NCBI GenBank assembly: GCA_041678605.1
Contig: JBAYNW010000052.1
Location: 1-6,790 of the forward strand
Reading direction: 5' to 3'
Length of the DNA stretch: 6,790 bases
Origin: JBAYNW01 sp041678605
GTDB lineage: Bacteria; Cyanobacteriota; Vampirovibrionia; Gastranaerophilales; Gastranaerophilaceae
Shown: positions 1 through 4,688 of the stretch, one piece after another
Layout of the letters: every line of letters begins with the position of its first letter
Position numbering within the stretch: position 1 is the first letter of the stretch
Translations under genes and position numbers: made by a program
The notes under the pieces: generated by a model
Database searches by the model: none
Told to the model about the DNA's origin: nothing
The model's input: only the letters and a program-made list of their open reading frames with translations

Positions 1-69
1 CACTGTTTTCTAAGCTCGTTCCTCGCAAAGAAAACAAGAGGCAGGGTCGCAAAGTCGCTCGCTGATGCG

Positions 70-90
70 ATGCTGAAACAAGTTCAGCAT
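70..90. repeat. Small hairpin repeat (ATGCTGAA / TTCAGCAT)
   Basis: A perfect 8-bp inverted repeat: ATGCTGAA at 70-77, a 5-nt loop at 78-82 and TTCAGCAT at 83-90. It lies just downstream of the CDF transporter gene as transcribed on the minus strand. On that strand it reads CATGCTGAACTTGTTTCAG..., a phrase I recall as a dispersed palindromic element in several bacterial genomes. No T-run follows on either strand in the right place, so it is not a classic intrinsic terminator. It could still stop exonucleases or act as a REP-like element. A second, weaker inverted repeat (GTTTTCT 5-11 / AGAAAAC 29-35) lies upstream. I see no gene in 1-126. Confidence 0.6.
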
Positions 91-126
91 GACGTGAGTC
101 GTTTTTTGGAATAATTCCGCATCCTC

Positions 127-1050
127 TTAACACAAATTTAATGAACATTTATTTTCATGAAAATCTTTCGGTTCAATTTGTATTGTTGAGTGATGGATGT
201 TAAATTTTTCTTTTAATATTCTATTAATTTCACATAATATTCGTTCATAATCACTTAATTCCGCAACGATATGGACGCTTAGCGAAACAGAGCTTGAATT
301 AATGCTCCAAACGTGAAGGTCATGAACATTCAAAATTCCTTCAACTTCGCAAATAGAGTCGTTTACCCCTTGTATATCAATGTGTTTAGGTGCTGATTCC
401 ATTAAAATTTGAACCGCAGAGTTGGTTATATTAATTGAGCTGTAAAGAACAAGAATAGCTATTATGATACTCACTATCGGGTCTGCAATATAAATATGCC
501 ACCCATAGACCAGAATACCTGCGGTTATTGCACCGATTGAACCTAACAAATCCCCCAAAATATGCAAAAACGCTCCTTTTACATTTAAATTTTCTTTGCT
601 TCCTTTGCGTAAAACACAAGCCCCTGCAATATTTACAAGTAAACCTCCGATTGCAATTATAGTCATTGTAACAGCGTCTATTTTTTGTGCAATTGTTATT
701 CTGTAATACGCTTCATAGATAATAGCTAAGGCAATAAACACGAGTGTTATTCCGTTTATAAATGCCGCAAAAATTTCCGCACGATAATATCCGTAAGTTT
801 TTTCCACCGGTGCTTTTTTAGAAGCAAGCCAAAGAGCGAAAAACGACAAACCTAAAGCTCCGACATCACCCAACATGTGTCCGGCGTCAGCGGTTAAAGC
901 CAAACTGTTTGTGAAATAACCGCCTAAAAATTCGGCAACCATATAAATTGCCGTTATAAAAAGTACAATTAATAAACTTTTTTTATTATTGTATTCATGG
1001 TGATGATGCCCGTGTTTATGTTCGCAATGCCCTTGTGATATTTTTGACAT
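127..1050 (-). CDS. CDF-family divalent metal cation efflux transporter (CzcD/ZitB-like)
   Basis: 307-residue inner-membrane cation diffusion facilitator that exports Zn2+ (possibly Co2+, Cd2+) in exchange for protons. Residues 8-18 are a His-rich cytoplasmic tail (HCEHKHGHHHH), a metal-sensing or binding feature common in zinc-type members. About six membrane segments follow, roughly at 25-45, 49-74, 91-112, 126-146, 160-182 and 188-208. The intramembrane metal site is visible as H58xxxD62 in TM2 (TADAGHMLGD) and H163xxxD167 in TM5 (FLHILGD); this HD-HD set is the zinc-preferring arrangement. A cytoplasmic dimerisation domain (about 215-298) carries the family HDLHVW motif at 253-258. The tail ends with two cysteines (302 and 307), which could add metal ligands. 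Full family length. The start is supported by a strong Shine-Dalgarno AAGGGGG (minus strand, 1055-1061) four bases before ATG. Monocistronic, with promoter and leader hairpin upstream. Exact metal specificity is inferred. Confidence 0.95.
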   Translation of the reverse strand: MSKISQGHCEHKHGHHHHEYNNKKSLLIVLFITAIYMVAEFLGGYFTNSLALTADAGHMLGDVGALGLSFFALWLASKKAPVEKTYGYYRAEIFAAFINGITLVFIALAIIYEAYYRITIAQKIDAVTMTIIAIGGLLVNIAGACVLRKGSKENLNVKGAFLHILGDLLGSIGAITAGILVYGWHIYIADPIVSIIIAILVLYSSINITNSAVQILMESAPKHIDIQGVNDSICEVEGILNVHDLHVWSINSSSVSLSVHIVAELSDYERILCEINRILKEKFNIHHSTIQIEPKDFHENKCSLNLC

Positions 1051-1064
1051 TCGGCCCCCTTTAT

Positions 1065-1119
1065 GAGACTAATGCACAAGTAAGAAAAAACAAATTTTCT
1101 ATACTTGTGCAGTGGTCTC
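1065..1119 (-). promoter_or_regulatory. Long stem-loop in the CDF transporter mRNA leader
   Basis: An imperfect inverted repeat fills most of the leader between the predicted transcription start and the ribosome binding site. Three paired blocks are seen: 1065-1069 with 1115-1119 (GAGAC/GTCTC), 1074-1082 with 1102-1110 (GCACAAGTA/TACTTGTGC) and 1083-1088 with 1095-1100 (AGAAAA/TTTTCT). They are separated by a 4x4 internal loop and a one-base bulge, about 20 pairs in all. The Shine-Dalgarno sequence at 1055-1061 lies just outside the stem, so simple sequestration is not obvious. No T-run follows on the coding strand, so it is not a terminator. It may be an mRNA stability element, a metal-responsive RNA or a DNA operator for a metalloregulator; function is inference. 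It does not resemble the four-way junction of the NiCo (czcD) riboswitch. Confidence 0.6.
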
Positions 1120-1135
1120 TTTAATTTATAAATTA

Positions 1136-1163
1136 ATTATACGCAGGCGATATTTATTGTCAA
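1136..1163 (-). promoter_or_regulatory. Sigma70 promoter of the CDF transporter gene
   Basis: On the minus strand a perfect -35 TTGACA (1158-1163) is followed, after a 16-bp spacer, by a perfect -10 TATAAT (1136-1141). Transcription would start near 1129, giving a leader of about 78 nt that contains the hairpin described separately. Two consensus hexamers at near-optimal spacing imply strong intrinsic activity, so any metal control would probably be by repression or through the leader. Confidence 0.85.
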
Positions 1164-1169
1164 TACGAA

Positions 1170-1220
1170 GTTCGTAGGTTGGGATGAGGGGTTAAAATCT
1201 GCCCTAATAACAGCATTATT
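1170..1220. repeat. Divergent copy of the TTCGTAGGTTGGG intergenic repeat
   Basis: The first 14 bases (1170-1183) match the start of the two 29-bp repeats at 2229 and 2346. The last 12 (AACAGCATTATT, 1209-1220) match AACAGTATTATT at 2371-2382, the 3' flank of the second copy, with one difference. The interior differs: the GGGGTTTCTACCCC hairpin is replaced by a longer segment with GGGATGAGGGG...GCCC. The left edge also forms a small palindrome, TACGAA-G-TTCGTA (1164-1176), overlapping the -35 region of the CDF promoter (1158-1163). The element sits between the pilin stop codon and the CDF promoter, so both genes abut it. Confidence 0.55.
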
Positions 1221-1259
1221 ATTTCATATGCTAAAATCATCTTTAAATGTCGGCAGGTC

Positions 1260-1850
1260 CTAGTTGTACAGCCAGCTTGTGCCGTAGTAATCTACTACTG
1301 ATAGCCACCCATCTTCAAATGGCAAAACCCTTGTGGGGAGACCGACTTCAGTTTTATTTTCAACGCCGACAAGCCTTATTCCAAACCTGTCTTTGCCCCA
1401 TTTGTTTGGTTTTTTAAGTCCGTTTGTGTCTACAAATATAAGCCCTGAGCCACTCCAATACATAGACCATGTCATTCCGGAAACATCAATAAAGGCATAG
1501 GACCCCTCTTGTGGAAATCCATTACCATATTTATCGCCATCAATATTCCAACACTGAGAATTGTTCCAGCTCAGACACTCTTTTACTACTTTAAACTGAT
1601 CTTTAAATGCAAGGAAATTGTTCATATGATTTGTATAATCACCTTCGCCAGTCGCAGCTGCAAGCAAATACTGCTGATTTGCCATTGCAAGAGCCTGAGA
1701 AGCGGCAGAAAAAGCCTTTTTATAGGCACTTTTATATTGAATATCCTGCACTCCTTTTATTAATGTCGGAATAGTCATGGCCGCCACCACTGCAATTACA
1801 CCAAGAGTTATCAGGACATCAGAAAGGGTAAAGCCCTTACGGTGGTGCAT
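1260..1850 (-). CDS. Type IV pilin-like protein with N-terminal prepilin signal
   Basis: 196-residue pseudopilin or minor pilin, predicted to be processed by prepilin peptidase and assembled by a type IV pilus or type II secretion-like system; those partners are not in this window. From the chosen ATG a short basic leader (MHHRKG) precedes the cleavage site G6/F7 and the hydrophobic helix GFTLSDVLITLG...AAMTIPTL (7-31). The mature +5 residue is Asp instead of the usual Glu. The rest is a globular domain rich in aromatic residues with two cysteines (92 and 100) that may form a disulfide. Start choice: ATG at 1850 has GGAAGTGAT upstream and gives the typical six-residue leader. ATG at 1880, with GGAAGG eight bases upstream, is a real alternative (206 aa, 16-residue leader). 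The still longer in-frame starts at 1958 and 1925 overlap the promoter hexamers and are unlikely. Monocistronic. The subtype (major, minor or pseudopilin) cannot be decided from sequence alone. Confidence 0.88.
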   Translation of the reverse strand: MHHRKGFTLSDVLITLGVIAVVAAMTIPTLIKGVQDIQYKSAYKKAFSAASQALAMANQQYLLAAATGEGDYTNHMNNFLAFKDQFKVVKECLSWNNSQCWNIDGDKYGNGFPQEGSYAFIDVSGMTWSMYWSGSGLIFVDTNGLKKPNKWGKDRFGIRLVGVENKTEVGLPTRVLPFEDGWLSVVDYYGTSWLYN

Positions 1851-1913
1851 TATCACTTCCATATGCCTCTCTTTTAGCATAACAATGTCCTTCCATTTCA
1901 TAGTATATGACAA

Positions 1914-1942
1914 AGTATAATACATTTCAATATTTTTGTAAA
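1914..1942 (-). promoter_or_regulatory. Promoter of the pilin-like gene
   Basis: Minus-strand -35 TTTACA (1937-1942), 17-bp spacer, -10 TATACT (1914-1919). Each hexamer differs from the sigma70 consensus by one base. Transcription would begin near 1907, so in-frame ATGs at 1958 and 1925 lie upstream of the start point and can be excluded. A plus-strand TATAAT at 1916-1921 overlaps this -10 and might serve the divergent antitoxin gene, but I find no convincing -35 for it. Confidence 0.65.
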
Positions 1943-1975
1943 GTATATGTCTGTACATCGTAATGGAGATTTGAC

Positions 1976-2125
1976 ATGAAAAGAAAGTTAATGAGGCCAG
2001 GAAACGGATGGGCGGTATTCCTATCTAAAACAATTCTTGAATTATTGAAAATAAACCCTGAAACAGATTTTATAGAACTTCAGGTTGAAAACGATATCCT
2101 AAAAATTAAAAAAACTAAGGGTTAG
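1976..2125 (+). CDS. AbrB/MazE-like (SpoVT-AbrB domain) antitoxin, small ORF
   Basis: 49-residue protein, probably the DNA-binding antitoxin and autoregulator of a toxin-antitoxin pair. The sequence matches the swapped-hairpin AbrB fold: a basic start (MKRKLMRPGNGWAVFL), the conserved GNGWAVFLSKTILELL segment (residues 9-24), KINPETDFIEL, and the closing strand ENDILKIKK. The family half-domain is about 45-50 residues, so the gene is complete and would act as a dimer. A good Shine-Dalgarno GGAG (1965-1968) lies seven bases before ATG. It is divergent from the pilin gene, with about 125 bp between start codons. One base after its stop codon begins the remnant of a toxin gene, so the antitoxin now appears to be an orphan. 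It might still regulate its own promoter or neutralise a toxin encoded elsewhere. Family assignment is from motif recognition. Confidence 0.8.
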   Translation: MKRKLMRPGNGWAVFLSKTILELLKINPETDFIELQVENDILKIKKTKG

Positions 2126-2126
2126 A

Positions 2127-2228
2127 ATAAAACTACCAAAGCCTATATTGTCGACTACCTCAGGCAATGAACCTGTCAGAGAGTGGCTTAAAGGTGGTTT
2201 ACCGAAAGAAGACAAAAAACACCTTGAG
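2127..2228 (+). pseudogene. Remnant of a Gp49/HigB-like (RelE superfamily) toxin gene
   Basis: The frame reads IKLPKPILSTTSGNEPVREW and continues LKGGLPKEDKKHLE. This resembles the N-terminus of phage Gp49-like/HigB toxins (SGNEPVREWLK-LPKEDKK), ribosome-dependent mRNA interferases usually about 100-120 residues long. Only about 34 codons remain; similarity stops where the 29-bp repeat begins at 2229. The expected start codon position (2127-2129) is ATA, one base from ATG, at proper distance from AGGG (2118-2121) inside the antitoxin gene and one base after the antitoxin stop. An extra Gly (GG before LPKED) may be another lesion. A TTG at 2148 could open the frame, but it lacks a Shine-Dalgarno and would run into repeat DNA, giving an artificial 132-residue ORF to 2546. 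I call this a decayed toxin; an intact domain is not present in the window. Confidence 0.7.
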
Positions 2229-2257
2229 GTTCGTAGGTTGGGGTTTCTACCCCAACA
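2229..2257. repeat. 29-bp hairpin repeat, copy 1
   Basis: Identical over 29 bases to the copy at 2346-2374. It begins GTTCGTAG and contains a perfect 8-bp stem, GTTGGGGT / ACCCCAAC, with a TTCT loop. It starts exactly where toxin homology ends, so its arrival or an associated deletion may have truncated that gene. GTAGGTTGGG...CCCAAC palindromes are common dispersed elements in cyanobacterial-lineage genomes; that link is from memory. Confidence 0.85.
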
Positions 2258-2281
2258 ACTTTCTAAAAAAGGAAAAAAGGA

Positions 2282-2302
2282 AATTGGTAATTGGGAATTG
2301 GG
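2282..2302. repeat. Three tandem 7-bp units (AATTGGK)
   Basis: Three consecutive heptamers, AATTGGT at 2282-2288 and AATTGGG at 2289-2295 and 2296-2302, lie between the two 29-bp repeats. They are followed at once by the octamer tract at 2313. Non-coding, A- and G-rich on the plus strand. Confidence 0.75.
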
Positions 2303-2312
2303 AACAGAACCC

Positions 2313-2344
2313 TTCGACCATTCAACCATTCGACCTTTCAACTT
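2313..2344. repeat. Four tandem 8-bp units, TTCRACCW family
   Basis: Four octamers in exact phase (2313, 2321, 2329 and 2337) follow TTCRACCW, with decay only in the last unit (TTCAACTT). The tract lies between the two direct 29-bp repeats. The same octamer theme recurs at 2842-2865 and, in reverse complement, at 6556-6595. The period of 8 is incompatible with a conserved reading frame. Confidence 0.8.
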
Positions 2345-2345
2345 A

Positions 2346-2374
2346 GTTCGTAGGTTGGGGTTTCTACCCCAACA
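2346..2374. repeat. 29-bp hairpin repeat, copy 2
   Basis: Exact direct copy of 2229-2257, 88 bp downstream of it. Its 3' flank continues into AACAGTATTATT (2371-2382), shared with the divergent copy at 1209-1220, and then a decayed second hairpin, TGGG (2387-2390) / CCCA (2398-2401), around CTGAAAT. The whole 2229-2401 block therefore looks like layered dispersed-repeat debris. I see no intact gene in 2229-2475. Confidence 0.85.
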
Positions 2375-2441
2375 GTATTATTCTACTGGGCTGAAATCCC
2401 AAACTTGCTTAGCAATAATTTATACACAGACAATTTACAGC

Positions 2442-2469
2442 TTGAAAACAATTTTTTTCCTTGTAAAAT
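2442..2469 (+). promoter_or_regulatory. Candidate promoter of the small secreted protein gene, possibly leaderless
   Basis: TTGAAA (2442-2447), 16-bp spacer and TAAAAT (2464-2469); each hexamer differs from the consensus by one base. The -10 ends only six bases before the ATG at 2476, so the usual start point falls on or next to the A of the start codon. There is no usable Shine-Dalgarno sequence (only AGG directly abutting the ATG), which fits a leaderless transcript. Confidence 0.5.
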
Positions 2470-2475
2470 ACAGGT

Positions 2476-2769
2476 ATGAAAGAATTTATTTTGTCGGTTA
2501 TGTGTTTATTTTTGTTTTTTCTTTTTCATCCGGCTTTTGCCGATGATGACGGAACTTCTTCCAATTCAAACTGGGGGATACCGCCTGCAAGCAAAGATGA
2601 GATGTCCGCTCAGAACTCAGGATCCGCAGAGGAGGCTTGGAGCGAAGAATACAACCAAACTATTTATGAAAGATACGGTTCCGACGAAAGCCCTGCATTC
2701 AACAACAGGGAGAACATAAATCCGAACGAATCCGATTACGGCTACGGGGAAACCGACGGATACGAATAA
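2476..2769 (+). CDS. Small secreted acidic protein of unknown function
   Basis: 97 residues; I do not recognise a family. An N-terminal Sec signal peptide is clear: MKEF followed by a strongly hydrophobic core (residues 4-17, with the FLFFLF run) and the signal peptidase I site AFA/D after residue 22. C10 is in the hydrophobic core but has no lipobox around it, so this is not a lipoprotein. The mature 75 residues contain 18 acidic and 3 basic side chains and are rich in Ser, Asn, Gly and Tyr, with no cysteine; they are likely disordered or low-complexity. The C-terminus has a Tyr/Gly/Glu run (YGYGETDGYE). Codons look ordinary and the frame is open from a plausible promoter. It lies about 110 bp upstream of the flavoprotein gene, separated by octamer repeats, so it is probably its own unit. 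It might bind cations or the cell surface, but nothing in the sequence proves that. Confidence 0.65.
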   Translation: MKEFILSVMCLFLFFLFHPAFADDDGTSSNSNWGIPPASKDEMSAQNSGSAEEAWSEEYNQTIYERYGSDESPAFNNRENINPNESDYGYGETDGYE

Positions 2770-2790
2770 AAACATTAAAGTGTATGGGAA

Positions 2791-2838
2791 TCTTATAAAC
2801 TTATCGACTTATCAACTCCCTTAATCACTTCGTAAAAG
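2791..2838. repeat. Octamer tract (ACTTATCR / AATCACTT family) plus shared core
   Basis: Five 8-bp units in phase start at 2791, 2799, 2807, 2815 and 2823, moving from ACTTATCR-like to AATCACTT-like. The 3' end holds the sequence CTTAATCACTTCGTAAAA (2820-2837), whose exact reverse complement recurs after dnaK at 6612-6629. The tract sits in the gap between the secreted protein and flavoprotein genes. I find no convincing promoter within it. Confidence 0.75.
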
Positions 2839-2841
2839 GCC

Positions 2842-2865
2842 TTTCACCCATTCACCCTTTCAACT
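2842..2865. repeat. Three tandem 8-bp units, TTCACCC family
   Basis: Octamers at 2842, 2850 and 2858 (WTTCACCC-like, the last decayed to TTTCAACT), related to the tract at 2313-2344. The tract ends five bases before the ATGGAGG segment that carries the flavoprotein ribosome binding site, so it would lie in that gene's mRNA leader. Confidence 0.7.
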
Positions 2866-2882
2866 AAAAAATGGAGGTAATT

Positions 2883-3509
2883 ATGCATTTAATCGCAATT
2901 AACGGCAGCCCGAAAGCGGAAGGGAATACCTATCATGCTCTCAAATTGGTTGCAGAGGAACTTGAAAAACAAGGAATTTCGACTGAAATTATCCATATAG
3001 GAAACAAAAACATCCGTGGTTGTCTGGCATGCAACGCCTGTGCCAAAAACAAAAACGAAAAATGTATAATTGACGATGAAGTCAACGAAGCTATTCAAAA
3101 AATGAAGAACGCAGACGGAATAATAATCGGCTCACCTGTCTATTATGCTTCAATCGCCGGAACTATGAAGTGCTTCTTAGACAGAGCCTTCTATGTCGCA
3201 GGTGCAAACGGCGGACTTTTCAGGCACAAAGTCGGTGCAAGTGTAGCCGTTGCAAGGCGTTCCGGCGAAGTTGCCACATTTGACCACCTAAACCATTATT
3301 TTACAATCGGGGAAATGTTTTTGGCATCTTCAAACTACTGGAATGTTATCCACGGGCAAACTCCCGCTCAGGCGTTGCAGGATGAAGAGGGCGTCCAAAT
3401 TATGAGAGTTTTAGGAAAAAACATGGCGTTTTTATTGAAAAGCATCGCCGAAAACAAAGCAGCCCTGCCGGAGCAGGAAGCCAAAATTATGACTAATTTT
3501 ATACGTTGA
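2883..3509 (+). CDS. Flavodoxin-fold NAD(P)H-dependent oxidoreductase, iron-sulfur flavoprotein (Isf)-like
   Basis: 208-residue cytoplasmic flavoprotein. The N-terminal FMN phosphate loop is GSPKAEGNT (residues 8-16), and the second FMN-binding loop GSPVYYAS lies at 83-90. Between them is C47-x2-C50-x2-C53-x7-C61, the compact cysteine motif that binds a 4Fe-4S cluster in Isf proteins of anaerobes. Such proteins pass electrons between reduced ferredoxin or NAD(P)H and acceptors such as O2, H2O2 or quinones; the physiological acceptor here is unknown. Length fits the family. Start choice: the ATG at 2883 follows GGAGG (2873-2877) at five bases; the in-frame ATG at 2871 overlaps that Shine-Dalgarno and would add only MEVI. 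The dehydrogenase gene begins 11 nt after the stop codon, so the two are almost certainly co-transcribed. If the cysteines do not hold a cluster, the protein would be a plain NADPH-dependent FMN reductase. Confidence 0.88.
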   Translation: MHLIAINGSPKAEGNTYHALKLVAEELEKQGISTEIIHIGNKNIRGCLACNACAKNKNEKCIIDDEVNEAIQKMKNADGIIIGSPVYYASIAGTMKCFLDRAFYVAGANGGLFRHKVGASVAVARRSGEVATFDHLNHYFTIGEMFLASSNYWNVIHGQTPAQALQDEEGVQIMRVLGKNMAFLLKSIAENKAALPEQEAKIMTNFIR

Positions 3510-3520
3510 TAGGAGATAAG

Positions 3521-4561
3521 ATGAGAAGAATATTATTTTTTGATGTCAGAGATAACGAAGAAGAAGCCCTCAGGGCTTGTTGCAGAGCCAACGGAACCAA
3601 ATGCGGCAATGAATGTAAGTGCCAACTGTTTGCAGAACGCTTAGATGATAAAACAGTTTTAACCGACGAAATGAAGCAGGCAAACGTCCTTTCGTGTTTC
3701 ACTTTTTCAAGAGTTGGAGCAGATGTATTAAAAAAATTCCCCGACTTAAAACTAATTGCACTCAGAAGTGTCGGATTTAACCATGTTGACATTGATTACT
3801 GCAAATCGAATAATATTGAGGTCGTAAACTCTATCGGCTACGGGAATGTAACCGTTGCGGAATTTGCATTCGGATTGATTTTAGATGTCATCAGAAAAGT
3901 GACTCATTCGTATATGAATTTAAGAGATGAACATCCAAATAAAGATTCTTACATGGGGTTTGAACTTAAGGGAAAAAATATCGGTATAATCGGCACAGGG
4001 GCTATCGGAGGGGAAGCGGTAAGGATTGCTCACGGTTTTGGGATGAATGTTTTGGCTTATGATATTTTCCCAAAAGAAGAACTTGTCCAAAAATACGGCG
4101 TAAAATATATTCCACTCGACGAACTTTTGAAAAATTCCGATATAATCTCGCTTCACACGCCGCTTACGGAAGATAATTTTCACCTGATAAACGAAGAGAA
4201 AATTAAACTGATGAAATCAACTGCAGTACTTGTAAATACCGCCAGAGGCGAACTTATAGACACAAAGGCTTTGTATGCGGCATTGTCCGAAAACAAAATT
4301 TTCGGTGCGGGGCTGGACGTTTTGGAGGCAGAAAACATTTTGACCCAGCCGGACAGCGTTTTGGATTTTGATTACCTGACAAACGATTATATAAGGCAAA
4401 CTCTTGTAAACGAAAGGCTGTTAAAATTGCCTAATGCCGTTGTAACACCGCACATAGCTTATAATTCAAAGGAAGCCCATGAGAGAATTCTGGACATAAC
4501 AATGAAGAATATAAATTCGTTTTTTGAAGGTAAAATTTTGAACAGCGTGATTAAACATTAA
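3521..4561 (+). CDS. NAD-dependent D-2-hydroxyacid dehydrogenase (D-lactate dehydrogenase-like)
   Basis: 346-residue cytoplasmic enzyme, probably reducing a 2-keto acid such as pyruvate to the D-2-hydroxyacid with NADH. The nucleotide fold carries G158-T-G-A-I-G163 and an acidic D181 at the end of the second strand, which favours NAD over NADP. Catalytic residues are visible: R242 in VNTARGELID, E271 in GLDVLEAEN and H311 in VVTPHIAYNS. The substrate-side loop LRSVGFNHVD (81-90) resembles D-lactate dehydrogenases. The family is about 330-345 residues long, so it is complete. Oddity: the N-terminal substrate domain has five cysteines within 15 residues (C20, C21, C28, C32, C34) plus C59, unusual for this family. 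Start: ATG at 3521 has AGGAG (3511-3515) five bases upstream; the upstream TTG at 3506 would overlap the previous gene. Second gene of an operon with the flavoprotein. The exact keto acid is not decidable from sequence. Confidence 0.9.
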   Translation: MRRILFFDVRDNEEEALRACCRANGTKCGNECKCQLFAERLDDKTVLTDEMKQANVLSCFTFSRVGADVLKKFPDLKLIALRSVGFNHVDIDYCKSNNIEVVNSIGYGNVTVAEFAFGLILDVIRKVTHSYMNLRDEHPNKDSYMGFELKGKNIGIIGTGAIGGEAVRIAHGFGMNVLAYDIFPKEELVQKYGVKYIPLDELLKNSDIISLHTPLTEDNFHLINEEKIKLMKSTAVLVNTARGELIDTKALYAALSENKIFGAGLDVLEAENILTQPDSVLDFDYLTNDYIRQTLVNERLLKLPNAVVTPHIAYNSKEAHERILDITMKNINSFFEGKILNSVIKH

Positions 4562-4639
4562 TTTTTTGTTTATTTTTTAATAATCTATTAAATTAAATGT
4601 TAAATTGATATAGTAAAAGGTAAAGAGTGAAAATTTTTT

Positions 4640-4670
4640 CTTAGTCACCTAATCACTTAATCACTTAATA
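4640..4670. repeat. Octamer tract TAATCACT in the dnaK 5' region
   Basis: Units TAGTCACC (4642), TAATCACT (4650) and TAATCACT (4658) in exact 8-bp phase, then a partial unit. The tract lies just before the dnaK Shine-Dalgarno AAGGAG (4673-4678). Positions 4640-4664 are complementary to 6621-6645 after dnaK at 22 of 25 positions, plus two G-U pairs. The rest of the 127-bp gap (4562-4639) is AT-rich. It holds a possible -10 TATAGT at 4609-4614 without a good -35, and a weak AT-only 7-bp inverted repeat at 4576-4592. No CIRCE element (TTAGCACTC-N9-GAGTGCTAA) is present. Confidence 0.75.
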
Positions 4671-4688
4671 ACAAGGAGCAAATAAACA

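Noticed and set aside
70..90. Intrinsic terminator for the CDF gene
   Set aside because: The hairpin is real, but the minus-strand sequence after it is CGCATCAGCG with no T-run; I list it as a repeat only.
1051..1130. NiCo (czcD) riboswitch upstream of the CDF gene
   Set aside because: The leader is a single extended hairpin rather than the conserved four-way junction, and I do not see the riboswitch's conserved G-rich internal loops.
1851..1958. N-terminal extension of the pilin frame to the ATG at 1958
   Set aside because: The extra codons cover the -35 and -10 hexamers of the gene's promoter and would give a 41-residue pre-cleavage leader. ATG at 1850 or 1880 is far more likely.
2148..2546. 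Open frame of 132 codons starting at a TTG
   Set aside because: Only its first part resembles a toxin; the rest translates the 29-bp repeats and tandem octamers and overlaps the secreted-protein gene in another frame. It has no Shine-Dalgarno and is better explained as a toxin remnant fused to repeat DNA.
2313..2865. CRISPR array
   Set aside because: Repeat units are only 7-8 bp in direct tandem, the 29-bp repeats occur just twice in direct orientation with an 88-bp repeat-filled gap, and no cas gene is visible.
3499..3792. Minus-strand open frames inside the dehydrogenase, dnaK and CDF genes
   Set aside because: They are antisense or shifted shadows of strongly conserved coding regions and lack recognisable domains.
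4562..4688. CIRCE/HrcA operator or intrinsic terminator between the dehydrogenase and dnaK genes
   Set aside because: No TTAGCACTC-type inverted repeat is present. The only inverted repeat before dnaK (4576-4592) is seven AT pairs with no GC and no proper T-run after it.
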